A stretch of DNA of 64,000 bases from Lentinus brumalis (taxonomy: Eukaryota > Basidiomycota > Agaricomycetes > Polyporales > Polyporaceae): NCBI GenBank assembly GCA_001792895.1, contig MARA01000056.1, forward strand, positions 1-64,000, in the 5' to 3' direction. This document shows positions 21,060-32,304 of this stretch, in pieces (within the stretch, counting starts at the first letter, position 1; every line of letters starts with the position of its first letter). The notes below the pieces were generated by a model. It was not told the origin of the DNA and ran no database searches. It worked only from the letters and a program-made list of their open reading frames with translations. The translations under genes were made by a program, and so were the position numbers.

Positions 21060-23640
21060 CTCCCACCTCCAAATCATCTCTACTCGTTGTGCTCGAGCTC
21101 GCGGATGGCACTGCCTTTCGCGGTATCAGTTTTAGTGTGGAGGGCAAGAGCATGGCAGGAGAGTGTATTTTCCAGATGGGTGCGTGATTTCATTCCTCTG
21201 GCCTGGGGTTGCACTGACGTCTCGGCCGCGTTCGTGCAGGCACGGTCGGCTACACTGGTTTTTGACTGCCCCGTCCTACAAAAGCCAGATCTTGACCTAC
21301 CCGCTCAAGCCTCATTGGAAACTACGGCGTGCCCCCTCGTCCGGAGGCTGCCTCTGTGGACGACATTCACCCTCGAATCTTCCCATATCCATGTCGCTGC
21401 GGTCGTCGTTGGCTCGTACTCCGAAGACTACAGCGACTTCCTCGCGGGTTCCTCGCTGGGCCGGCGGCTCAAGGAGAGCGGCGTTCCCATCATCTACGTC
21501 AACACGCACGCACTCACCGAAACGATCCGCGAGAAGGGGTCGATGCTCGCAAGGATACTGGAGAGGCGCAATGACGCGCCGCCTAGCACTGGCAGACGTG
21601 TGCCATTGATGTCCCCGTCCGTGCCGACGTCTCGCGCCCCATCTCCCCGGGCGCACTCAACAGCGCGAAGTGGCGCGAGAACTACCAGGACATCTCATTC
21701 CACGACTACACCATCCTCGTGAACCCGAACATCGCCACGATCGCGACCTCGCGCGGGCTCGCTGACAAAGTCTACTTCCTTCCCGTCACCCCCGAGTTCG
21801 TCCGCAAGATCATCAAGTACGAGAAGCCGGATGGTATCTACGTCACCTTCGGTGGACAGACCGCGCTGAACGTCGATATCAAGCTCAACTGGTGACTCCA
21901 TCGTCGTAGCGCCTTCGCAGACCCTTTCCGACGCCGACTACAATATGCTTCGTACGACTGCGATCAACGTCATTTGCCATCTTGGCGTCGTCGGCGAGTG
22001 CAACATCCAGTACGCGCTCAGCCCCACCTCGCGCGAGTACTGCATCATCGAGGTAAACCTGCCGCCTCTGTTCGTTGCTTGATGGCATAGCTAAACTGAT
22101 GTCTTCAGGTGGATGCGCGTCTTTCCCACTCCTCTGCGCTCGCATCAAAAGCAATGGTCTACCCGCTCGCCTTCATCGCCGCGAAGCTCTGACTCGGCAT
22201 CCCGCTGAACGAGATCAAGAACTCGGTGACAAAAGGTGACCTCTGCGTGCTTCGAGCCCAGCCTGGACTACGTCGTTGTCAAGATCCCGCGCTGGGACCT
22301 CAAGAAGTTCAATCGCGTCAGCCGCTTGCTGAGCAGCAGCACTGCGACGGCTCTCGACCCTCATTTAACGACGAACGTACCTGGAGGGCCTCCGCGAGTT
22401 TCTTGTACACGTTCCGCATGGCATGAAGAGTGTTGGTGAGGTCATGAGCATCGGCCGGTCGTTCCAGGAGACGTTCCAGAAGGCGATTCATGTTATCGAC
22501 GACCAGTTCTCTGGCTTCAGCAGATGGAGCAGCACCTATAGTACGTTCTACGCTATTGTCGCACTTCTCTCATACACTCATAACAGCTCCCTCAGCCAAT
22601 GCAACGTGAATTCGGTTAGGTTGAAGCTCCTGCGGCAAGCCAAGCAACTCGGGTTCTCCGACCGTCAGCCCGCGACCCGCATGGGCACCACCGAGCTCGC
22701 TGTACGCCGTCTTCGACAAGAGTTCGGCGTCATGGCCCTTCGTCAAGCAGCTCGATACCATTGCTGCGCAGTTCCTCGCGTTCACGAACTATCTGTACAT
22801 GACGTACAACACCGTCGAGCACGATGTGACCTTCGAGGACCGCGTTGTCATGGTCCTCGGCTCTGGCGTCTATCGCATCAGGTCCTCCGTCGACTTCGAC
22901 CGGTGCGCGGTACGCACTATCCGCACTCTTCGTGAGAACGACCTCTCTACTGTCATGGTCAACTACAACCCCAAAACGGTCAGCACCGACTACGACGAGG
23001 CCGACCACCTGGAACGTTTGTGCGGCGTCATCATCTCCATGGGTGGTCAGACCTCCTACAACATTCCACTTCTGCTGTACTGTCAGAACGTCAAGATCTA
23101 CCGGACGTCCCCCGAGATGTTCGACACCGCGGAGAACCCGTTCAAGTTCTCGTGGTCGGTCGACGAGATTGGCGTGGATCAGCCCCTCAGGAAGGAGCTC
23201 TTGAACTTTGATGAGGCGCACACGCTCTGCGAGAAGGTCGGCTACCCGGTGCTCGTGCGCCCGGTGTATGTGCTGTTGGGCGCGCTGATGAACATCGTGT
23301 TTAGCCAGGACTACCTGAATAGCTACGTCTCGCAGGCGACCGCGCTCTCGTGCGACTACCCGGTCGTGATCACGAAGTACCTCGAGGGTGCGAAGGACGG
23401 CCAGCTCATCGTGCACTACATCACCGCACGTCAAGAACGCCGGTGTGCACTTGGGTCATGCGACCCCATCCACCGGCTGGAGGACCTCGATCTGGAGACC
23501 GTGCGGCGCAACGTGGACGCGGCGATGAATTTCGGAAACGGGCTCAATGTCCAACGAGATCAAGGTCATCGAGTGTAATCACCGTGCTACGCGCTCGTTC
23601 CCCTTCGTCCCCTTCGTCAACGACTACGGGCACGCTCTAT
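21060..23640 (+). pseudogene. Decayed copy of a fused carbamoyl-phosphate synthase (URA2/CAD type)
   Basis: Small-subunit motifs come first: LADGTAFRGISF, then after an intron GTVGY, SYKSQILTYPL, IGNYGVP and REKGSML. The large-subunit N-domain follows: [35 protein letters not shown], a [22 protein letters not shown] pair spanning an intron, then [23 protein letters not shown] and IKVIECN near 23570. Small-then-large order on one strand indicates the fused pyrimidine-pathway enzyme. The glutaminase half of the small subunit is missing and the reading jumps between all three frames. AAKL is followed by TGA where the family has Gly, and the copy ends before the second synthetase half and the aspartate transcarbamylase domain. 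An intron is retained (about 22053-22109), so this is a DNA-level duplicate and not a retrocopy. Confidence 0.85.
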
Positions 23641-23831
23641 ATCTTCTTTCACTTATTCTCCGGGTCGTTCGAAGCAAGCGTGACTCACATCCTCTCCCCC
23701 GCAGCTTCACCACCAAGCCAGCTGGCAGATCCGACTCGGCATTACAAACAAACGCCGACGTCGACGCGCTTGTGGACCTGTATAAGTCCGAAGTCAAGGA
23801 CGCTGATCTTCAGGACCCACTTACGAGCGAC

Positions 23832-25470
23832 ATGGAGCACAACGACGCAGCCCTCCCCGACCAAGCCACAGAGCGACCCATGAAGCGACAAGCCTCGCAT
23901 CCGTCTGCAACTGGAGATGGTGTTCGCCCAGACCTGAAACGAGCTGCGGCTGCAGACGATCAGGGCTACAAGACTTATGGCAATTTGTATTCAGATGTGC
24001 GTTCGTTCAACATACTTAGCAGTTCCTACCTTACGCAGTCTACAGGGGAATAGCAAGAAGTCCCGCCAACGAGACCGTCGTAGGGCCGACAATGCCTCAA
24101 AAATTCAGTCTGGGAAACGCCACAAAGCTGAACAGGTTGTAACTGCTGCGGACATGACTAACCCTTGCTCGACGAAGACAGGATGGTCAGGCATGGATTA
24201 CAAACGTCGTCCAGAGGCGAAGCAGCTCACGCAGGACTGGTTGGACCGGAAGATCTACAAGATCATGGTAGACGACTACGAGTTCACTCTGGTCAGATAT
24301 GAGAAGTAAGTAATCTTGCGTCCCATCAGCATCTGCGTAGCTGATGTCACCCCTTAGGTCCCCAACGTTGCTACTGGACAGGAATGGCGTAGCGTTCGCG
24401 TTCCGCTCCGATATCCCGGATTGGATGACCACCCCAGATGAGAACGGACGAACCTGGCTCGACCACTTCGAGGAAGAATGCATGTGGTATATCGACAGAT
24501 GCGGTCCACGCAAGGACGCCGATATCGAAGCAAACAACCGAGGCGACCATTGGTATATGGTTGTTGGCGTGGACCGCCAGAACAAGAAGGTAAGCCTCTG
24601 CTAACTCGTACACAATTGCTATTTACTCATCCTGATGCTCAGTCGCCTGACTTGACCTCGTTCCACAAAGCACACCGCCAGGCCACGGATGAACTCTTGC
24701 AGAGGCCCTGTACTGCTCGTCTTATGTAGGTTTGCATCTGAACGCAAGTTGCATCTACTGAGGAATGTATAGCAAATTTGTCAGCACCACCTTCGAGACG
24801 CGGTTCCCATCCCTCGCTCAACGTGTGTCTGATTGCGAGACGAAGCTACGTGGGCAAGACCGCGGGGAGCACGCCACTCCGTTGTTCGGCAAGTTCTACA
24901 ATTACTGCATCAACGGGCCTCGCAAGGGCGTCGTTGACGGCGTGTCAACTGGGCCCCATGTCGACGGCAAGAACCTTGCGCTTATGATGTGTGCCGTATT
25001 TGTATGGGGTAAGCATGATAACTCTCTCTCTCATTTACTGCACCTGTACAACCCTACGAATTACAGGCAAGTTCGACCACACTGAGAAAGCCTGGCTCGT
25101 CTTATGGGAGGCCAAGCTAATCATCGAGCTGCCTCCTGGTGTGCTGATGTATTATCCGTCCTCCCTCTTCACCCATTTCAACGTTGACCCCAGTGGTGCG
25201 TTCTTAGTCTCAGCTAATTGCTACCATACTGAGAGTTGCTGCATAGACCTCAAGATCGTCACGACCTCCGACGGCTCTCGTCCAACCCCCGAGAACTCCA
25301 GCCCCCTCAAGGGTGTCCCCGGTCGTGGCTCGGTCGTCTTCTTCAACCAAGCCACGATGTTCCAGCTTGCTGAGAAGGGGAGTAGCGTCAAGGATGCTCG
25401 TGCCCGAGGTGAATCCACTAGTTGTGACAATAGCGAGCATGTATCCCGACTCCCCACATTCCAACTTTGA
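23832..25470 (+). CDS. TET/JBP-like 2-oxoglutarate/Fe(II) dioxygenase candidate, 442 aa, seven exons
   Basis: Exons 23832-23996, 24046-24305, 24358-24589, 24643-24725, 24773-25008, 25067-25195 and 25247-25470 sum to 1329 nt, exactly in frame. The N-terminal 110 residues are basic and disordered (KKSRQRDRRR). The catalytic half has an H-x-D (GPHVDG, about residue 308) and a block FDHTEKAWLVLWEAKLIIELPPG like the LGxFDPTxGGHxVLW...LVxEFPxG signature of fungal TET/JBP proteins. A distal His follows (LFTHFNV, about 361) and an Arg (PGRGSVVFF, about 394) placed to bind 2-oxoglutarate. TET/JBP enzymes oxidise methyl groups of DNA bases, and the fungal expansion is known to travel with KDZ DNA transposons. 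The block reads AVFVWG where ALG is usual. Assignment is by motif memory; activity is inferred. Confidence 0.65.
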
Positions 25471-25559
25471 TGCATTCATGTACCGGCATTGCTTGAATTC
25501 GTCTAGTTATCTCGCCTGTGGCATAGTATCTTGTACATACATGCTCGGTAGTGAATAAT

Positions 25560-25645
25560 GGTCATCTGGTGTAACGGTCACTTGCTGTGCTCTCCTCTTA
25601 TGAGTTGCTTATGAGGTGTGGGTTCGATTCCCGGTCGTCTCTTGC
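25560..25645 (+). other. tRNA-like sequence with internal Pol III A and B boxes
   Basis: TGGTGTAACGGT (25569) matches a D-arm/A box and GGTTCGATTCC (25621) matches a T-arm/B box. The acceptor strands GGTCATC and TCGTCTC do not pair and the anticodon region contains two copies of TTATGAG, so a standard cloverleaf does not form. It could be a tRNA pseudogene, a tRNA-derived SINE head, or a tRNA with an unusual intron. Confidence 0.4.
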
Positions 25646-28035
25646 AAGGTGGTTGTAAGAGCTATGGTATTATCTCATTTTGGCCCCATCCTCTTATAAG
25701 TCTCGGCACCGAATCATAAGCATCGTATAATTCCTAGGGCGTCTCGTAATATTGTGGCTGTGTTACATCACTCTTACGTTGATTCCACATCCTTACAACC
25801 TTTCGTCCAGTTTTGTGACAGCACGCTTCGTGTATAACACGTTCTATGCTTGTTAACAGTGTGCCAGATGGCACACGGCGGCCATGTACTACAGATTGCC
25901 AAGAAGATACCTCGAATTCCAATGCATCAGCCAGGACCCTGAGCATACCGACGACTCGCGGGTATCGTACGGCGGACGCAACACGCACGAGTCCTCCGTC
26001 GTGTCAGCATCATTCTCGACGCTGCGAGGGTGTGCGGAGCGCCGGATCTCCTGGCATTTGCATCCTGCACGATCTTCCATGCCTCCATCTCTCATTCGTT
26101 TCTTCGGGGTACTTACATCCCAGGTATCCGCGGTTTGCCATCGATACGTAACTCATGCATCATGCCTAGAATACGCCCTCCTCAGGCGCTCTAATTGACC
26201 ATCGTCCACATGTCCAAGTAGCATCCCGGTCTAGGTCAACATGGGTTCCGATCGCACCTCACTGCCTTCTGTCGTACTTGGGCACTGGATGCCGGCCAAT
26301 GCTGGGAGAGGATGTCGCGAGTAGCTATCTTTGGAGTTGCATGCTCGAGGTGAGTTTCATTCAATGTATAGCGTTTGTAGGGGCCCTGACTACAGCATGT
26401 CTTCTTCCTATGCGCATTGCAGACGGTGTTGTCGACGACGTCAAGGTCCGGCATGCGCTGCACGACTGCTAAACGCGCTTCCCAGAGTGTATCATGCGCA
26501 ATCTATCGTCCCTCGCACGACTCCCTCTTTCGCCGTCTCTTACACCCAACCCCGAGGCTTCGACGGCGACTTCGAATTTGTTGTACTTTCTCTGCATGCA
26601 ACCGCTCTAGTCAATATGGTCACCTCTGCCTAGACATTCTCACATGCTTCCCGCTGGACGTCAAAAGTGAGGTGGGCTCCGTTCAGTCTGTGATGCCAAG
26701 CAACGACCTGACTATGTCTTCGACAGGATGATGTTCTACAATGTGGTTGTGGTATCGAAAGCTAAGCAATCTTCCCGTCATACCGATACCAGTTTCTGTC
26801 ACGGGATGATGGCGGATGGGACGGTCACCTACGGCAGCTGGCACTCTCACATACCGTACCGAAACGTTATCATCTGCACATCGTAGGTTCTCAACACCTG
26901 CTATTCAGTCGCAGTCGCGATTCGCCCGAGTATTTGTCCTCGTCCGAGCTTCCTCGGAAACGAGTATTTTTGTCGACTGTGCACATCTTCACATCGCGCC
27001 ACTGACTGACGGCGACTGTTGTGAGTAAACTCCTGCTGATCCATAGTAAATCGCTCGATTACAGCGCTCATGCATGCCTCCGCAGAGCTTCGATGCGTGT
27101 TTCGTTGTGCGTCAGGCGTACATATCGCGTTAGCGTCCGCCGTCAAGTTCATATGCCATGTCAACGATACTGCATCAGCACCCGCGCGTCTTGAGGTGCT
27201 ACGGCATCCCGCCCTCGTTGGGTCTAGGCATCCTTGTACGATCATCCATATACACAGTAAGTAGCTCTTCTAGGCATGGTGAAGCAGTCATTGACTTGCC
27301 TCGAGTCCAGTGTTCCTACCGGTGCTATCCACGCCACGCGTCGACGCCACAACCACACTGCATTTGCAATGCATCGGACACGAGAAGATCTCGCGCACTT
27401 CAGGTACTCGACGCCGATCTGACCAGGGCCCGCCTCATCGTGCAGAACAACGCCTCTATCAAGCCAGCAGCTACATGACATGGCAGCTTGCATACCAGGT
27501 GAGTCCGATATGAAGTCGAGCGTCACCAAAGAGGGAATACCAGGAAATACCCGAGAATGACTTGTCCCCATCGGGCGTTGTCTGCAGTGGTCCCACCGAC
27601 GAGCGTGTTCCTGATGCCAGGGCATCATCGCGTCCTACGCAGTTGCCGTCGCCGAGCGTTTCGACGTCCCCCACATTCACTGTTGAAATCACAGCTTCCA
27701 TTTTGTTGCACGTTTGACGGCTCGTGGCGTCCAACCACAAAGTGTGATGCTACTGCCATGTGGTTGCCGTACATCCCTTGGTCGGTTTGTTGTCCTGTGG
27801 GAAGTTGCCTTTTTTACGGTTGCCGTACCCCTTCGGAGCGTATCGGTAAACCTGTAACGTGCATGTTGAAGCCCTATGGGTTCCCGCGTTGGACCCGACG
27901 GTTACGTTCCCCATGCCGCACTGTGACTGAGCTCGTCGGATCTAATTTGCTTACTCAGACCACTCAGCGACCGCGCCGCGTCATGCTCCAATCTCTGCAC
28001 CCTCCACGAATCACGGTCCGCGCGAGTATGTGCTG
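25646..28035. other. Gene-poor stretch, 2.4 kb
   Basis: Only short open frames on both strands with no consistent splice chain and no recognised domain. Composition is less GC-rich than the coding parts. Nothing repeat-like stands out by eye. Confidence 0.5.
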
Positions 28036-28039
28036 ATAG

Positions 28040-29285
28040 TATACATCCCTGTGCTTGGGCTCGCAGATTCTCCACTTCTCCCGCTCTTCTCGACCTTGCT
28101 GACACTGCCGCGCAGACTAACTTGCCTTGTTCGGACGAAAACGTGGGCCGCAGCGTAGGTTGACCACAATATTTCAGTAACTCTCTCAATGCGCTGCGCC
28201 TGTCACCGGGCGGCGTTTCAGGGCCAACTCAGGTAGTAAAAGGTAAGTAGACAAACTTGTATCCAAGGCTTACTACTGACAGCGCCAGGCAGCTGCATAC
28301 AAAAGGATGCTCCCGGTCAGTTCTCTCCTCACCGACGCACTGAACAACTAACGAAACGCAAGACATCATGTCATCTGCTCCCCGCCAGAACCCTCGGGGA
28401 CACGACGTCCGCTTCAGCGACGACGCTCGAGAATATCCTGTCTTCTCAGAGGACCCGCCCGTCATCGTGCAAGGTCGCTACCAACCTCCTCCCGCTCCTC
28501 GCCTTCCTGCGCATTCCCTTCCAGCGACGCCTGCTCCAGGGACGCCGGAGACCGAAGCAAGCACACTGCATCGGGACGATGGCCGTACCGACGGTAGCCC
28601 AGCAGCCTCTGAGGCTGGCTACACTGACGCTGAAGGCGGCGCAGGCGTGGGCAGCGCCTCCTACCATCCGCAGACACCAGCGGGGTCTCCCGCCAAGCAG
28701 TCCTCCTCGATGCAGTCTAGCCCCTCCAGCGTAGCAACGGGATCACCGATGATGGCTAGGCCTTCGACTGCGTCGTCCTCCTCCTCCCCGACGACATCTC
28801 CGCCACGACCCTCGTCTGACCTATGTCGCGAGCTACAGCACTTCCCGCTCGATTGGCCCGTGAGGGAGAAGCGCTTCGCCAGCATCGGTCGAGCTGACTT
28901 CTTGTGCGCGCATGCCTTTGCGTCCGGACGGAAGTCATGCGTCCTCCATTTCCAGGGAGCGCATACGAGCGATAACTGGGACGTAACTGTCGGGCCGCGC
29001 AAGGACGGCCGCTCTCTCATCGTCGAAGACGTGCTCGTCCGCATCGACCGCGAGCTGTACAAGCAGGACGACGAATGCGGGTTCTACGATGCGCATCCGC
29101 GCATGGAGGATGCGCGGAACGAGAGACGGACTCGCCTGTACGGCGAAGAGGACACTGCCGATGAAGTCTTTCGCGGAATCGACTTCTTCTCTGGCTCGGA
29201 GCACCTGTACTTCCTGGGCTTGGATGAGATGTCGGGTACCACCAGTGGTGTGCGCTACAGGGTGCATCTGGGTCTCGCTTAGGAA
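28040..29285 (+). repeat. Segmental duplicate, copy A (inverted partner at 58.4-59.6 kb)
   Basis: The 28040-28367 sequence and the following gene align with the reverse complement of 59592-58430. Shared stretches include TTTCAGGGCCARCTCAGGTAGTAAA, CATACAAAAGGATGCT and CAACYAACGAAACGCAAGA before the start codon. The duplicated unit also contains the end of an upstream coding fragment (about 28120-28240). Copy A keeps an intact gene; copy B is broken. Confidence 0.85.
28368..29282 (+). CDS. DUF6699-like protein, 304 aa, single exon, intact
   Basis: An unbroken frame of 305 codons from ATG (ATCATGTCATCT). Residues 1-140 are disordered and rich in Pro, Ser and Ala. From about 145 there is a globular domain: LDWPVREKRFASIGRAD, VLHFQGAHTSDNWDVTVGPRKDGRSLIVEDVLVRI with a conserved-looking VEDVL helix, a basic NERRTRLYG segment and a closing strand pair EHLYFLGLD...GVRYRVHLG. 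This order (basic strand, xTVxDVL helix, Tyr/Arg-rich helix, final FLGL strands) is the pattern of basidiomycete DUF6699 proteins and recurs at 38.4, 45.3 and 61.7 kb. Molecular role unknown. A decayed inverted copy lies at 58.3-59.3 kb. Confidence 0.75.
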   Translation: MSSAPRQNPRGHDVRFSDDAREYPVFSEDPPVIVQGRYQPPPAPRLPAHSLPATPAPGTPETEASTLHRDDGRTDGSPAASEAGYTDAEGGAGVGSASYHPQTPAGSPAKQSSSMQSSPSSVATGSPMMARPSTASSSSSPTTSPPRPSSDLCRELQHFPLDWPVREKRFASIGRADFLCAHAFASGRKSCVLHFQGAHTSDNWDVTVGPRKDGRSLIVEDVLVRIDRELYKQDDECGFYDAHPRMEDARNERRTRLYGEEDTADEVFRGIDFFSGSEHLYFLGLDEMSGTTSGVRYRVHLGLA

Positions 29286-29490
29286 TCACTAGCAGTGGTA
29301 ACTTGCGTCTTTCTATCTGTCTGTCTGTCTCTTATGCGCTGCGCGGACCACGGGATTGTTATAGCGGGCTCCTTCCTCCACATGTAGTCTATTCTCCTAC
29401 TACTATTATTAGGCTGTGCTTTCGTAGTAATTTACGCACTCTAGTCTGCTTAATGAACGCTGTAGATGTCAATATTCCGCCGACTACCAG

Positions 29491-30679
29491 TCACGACAAG
29501 AGGGACAGCCCGAATCCATTATACAGCCCCATTCCGAGGTACTCTATAAACCTTGTTGCCTCGCCGCCTGTGTTTTCAATCCAAACCGAGAGCTCCGCGA
29601 ACGTTCTCGGCATCTTCGCCGACACCCCCGCCGACCTTCCAAGGGTACTCTGAAGTGCCCTCGCGAGGCATTCGTCCCCAGTCATGGTCACCGTCGTGCC
29701 TGCTTTCAAAGCCGCCACAAGTACAGGATCCGCTCGGGCCTTCTCGTGCTCTGCGTAGATTGGCATATGCACAACCAAGTGAGTTCGAGACAGCTAGTGT
29801 TGACCGGCGACGTACCGTTGTCAGCGGCCTGTGTCTCGTCATGCTCCGGACGTTCCGTCGTCTCGGATGGAGCTCTTGGTAGAAGCTGGGGGCTGGGCGA
29901 ACGCAGCTCTGGAGAGAGCGACGGATCCGGCGTTGGCAGTTGCGCCGGCTAGAATGACATTCCGTAGGTAAGCAATGCGGTACGTGAAGCCCAAGAAACC
30001 TTGGCGTCAGCGAAGTTAGTCGTACTCACAGCTTTTGAGAGGGTTTGACTGCTTATTTGTCTCGCCCACAGGAAGGCGTAGGTCAGAATATACTCTGGGG
30101 CAGCTCCGCATCCGAGCTTCTCAGCCCAGATTGCGGCCACCTCCCGAGATGGATCCGGATTCTCCCGGAGGAGCGCATCCAGCTCCTGCTCGACGGAGTC
30201 GGCGGCCTCTGCGAACAGGTGGTCATTAAAGAGGTGCGCACATCCTAGTCAGGTGAATGAGAGTACAATACCTTGAAGAGGATATGTGATTTTTCTTTGG
30301 CCACCTTGAAGCTCGCCACGGCGTCTTGTGTTTGCGAAGTAAGCGTAGACATGACTTGGGGTGTAGTGTTCGCACCCCGGAATTCGTTTTACTCTCTCGG
30401 CAAGTGCAATACGGGCGGGTTCGTCAGGCCACGGGCTCATGTTGAGGTAGTAGTCTACTTACATGATCAGTACGTGCTTTGAGCTACGACGCGCAAGGCT
30501 CTCGACATACCGTTCATGATTTCGTATGCCTCCTTCGGCAGCCGTATCTTGGGTTTTTTAGCCCGTACGCGCATTGGTGTTGCGTTGGCCGAGAAGCGGT
30601 GACGATGCATGGGTCTCTCGATAACTGTCTCAACATGCTCCAGCGTGCGCGCCGGGCTGGGTTCATGTTTCAAGGTCAT
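29491..30679 (-). CDS. Homeodomain protein, 308 aa, five exons, intact
   Basis: Exons (- strand) 30679-30511, 30457-30272, 30208-30030, 29948-29816 and 29750-29491 sum to 927 nt with all phases matching. Introns are 53-81 bp with GTATGT, GTATTG, GTGAGT and GTACGT donors. The homeodomain spans about residues 48-104: a basic N-arm (RAKKPKIRLP), helix 1, a slightly extended helix 1-2 loop (a TALE-like trait) and recognition helix TPSHVYAYFANTRRR. The Asn and Arg that contact DNA are present. The core Trp of the usual WFxN is Tyr here. Downstream there is an acidic helical segment and a Pro/Ser-rich linker. The C-terminus (about 220-308) is unrecognised. It is a likely nuclear DNA-binding protein. 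At 308 residues it is shorter than typical mating-type HD proteins and no partner HD gene or mating-locus marker is nearby. An upstream non-coding exon is possible. Confidence 0.8.
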
Positions 30680-30689
30680 GGTCACGGCC

Positions 30690-31099
30690 CTCAGCCCGGG
30701 CCCCAGAGAAGGCGGTACGTGAGTAGTAGAGGCTGAGTACTGAGTTCCAAGGATGAACGAACGGTCGAGGATGTTCTGAAATACTTACGACGCTTCTTAG
30801 CTAATTATAACCCGGGAGGTTCAAGTTGAGTTAGCCCATCCACGTGATAGATTGTTAAGGTCCTTCCTCGACTTATTACAAGTGATTCGCAACCTGAACT
30901 GCTCAGGCTAATCAAGACCCTCATGGGGAGTCCAACGCGCGGACGGAATGAGCCTGATAACTACCAGCGGAGAACCTGGTGGACGTGACGGTAGGCCGCG
31001 CGCCGACAGTGCGCAGAACGACGAACGACCACACTATGGAAGAGTACTCTCATCGTCAGCCTTCTATCCCTTAATGAGTGTCTCTACTTCTCATAGGCT
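30690..31099. other. Intergenic stretch upstream of the homeodomain gene
   Basis: No gene seen. It should contain the promoter of the - strand homeodomain gene. Small GT...AG intervals near 30690-30715 leave room for a 5' untranslated intron. Confidence 0.4.
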
Positions 31100-31830
31100 A
31101 CGACTTCAATAGCATGTCCCTGGTCCTCACGATGCGATTGACCGTTCTTGAGACACGGCCACGGTTCATAATGGAAATACTGAGATATAAAACTCGAAGG
31201 TCATCTAGGCCCAGTCCCTCGTCTTCCGCCTTACGCGCGACATCTTCCTCCTCTGACTCTGAGACACGCAACGGATGGAGAAAGTAATATCAGTTACAGT
31301 TCGTTCGAAAGGCACCAGCAATTAATGACATACCTGCTGCTGCCCGCCCTCTCCGAGGATACCAGACTTCTCGGCGGAACTTCTGGACAAGCAACGACAA
31401 TCCCCCGACCTGCAGATCATCCACAAGACCACCGCTATGTCCGAAATGTAGATCATCGAGCCCCAGTCGCTCCGGGATCTACATCGCTCCACGGAGGCAG
31501 TAGTGACTTGGAAATCGACTTGCGCATCTTCTTCGCTTGCACCAGGATCGCGGAACGGTGGAGCGTATTGCACGCTAATAGTCTGATGGGGGATCTGGAT
31601 TCTGCGGCTCGGGCTCGAAGGCTATACGGTAGAGCTTGAGATATGAGCGACGAGCATATGCGTATCTGTCGGCAACACGTCGTATCAATGGATCGCGCAG
31701 AACGTCTGGGATGCTCAACTGAGGAGGGCGCAGATCGCGTGCCGAGGGGCCTGCATATATGCTCGGTGATCGTCTCGGGAAAATGGACCTCCGCGACAGC
31801 GCCGCGCCGCGGTTGTGCAATACGCCAGTC
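31100..31830 (-). CDS. Possible - strand gene fragments, structure not resolved
   Basis: Two - strand stretches look coding: about 31290-31105 (an acidic segment with SESEEEDVARKAEDEGLGLD followed by a stop) and 31820-31575 (with RDLRPPQLSIPDVLRDPLI and a Tyr/Arg-rich segment). GT and AG signals allow splicing between them and perhaps to 31900-32060, but I could not build a model that stays in frame throughout. No domain recognised. Confidence 0.3.
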
Positions 31831-32304
31831 AGCTCAACTGTGAAGCTACATCAGCACTGCCAGTCGCGGAGTAATCAGATATGTAGGTCACCCACCTCAG
31901 CTCCAAGTCCTGCGGACGTCCGAACCGGCGCGATCTGCACACACCGGGTTGGGACGCATACCGTGAACAGACAGTCGGGCATACCACTGCCAGTGTGGAC
32001 CACAGGTGAGGCATTGACCAGTAAGTACCACCTGTTACTCCTACCCGACGTGGCGTATAGTACATGTGCGCGAAACCCGAAACCCAGGGACCATATGAGT
32101 ATGCACGTAGAGATCCCTATGGAAACAACGCTTCGAGGCAGCGAAGAAGACGAACTGAGGACGACGAGGATACGGGATGGATGGATAATGCTACACTAAT
32201 GTAGTACAGTACTCGAGACCCAGAAACAAGCGAGAACATGTCCGATGGAGGGTGATGGGATGGGACAGGATGCATAATGACAGAGCACGACATGTGCGCG
32301 CCGA

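Noticed and set aside
25560..25645. A functional tRNA gene
   Set aside because: A and B boxes are good, but acceptor and anticodon stems do not form by eye, so I list it only as tRNA-like.
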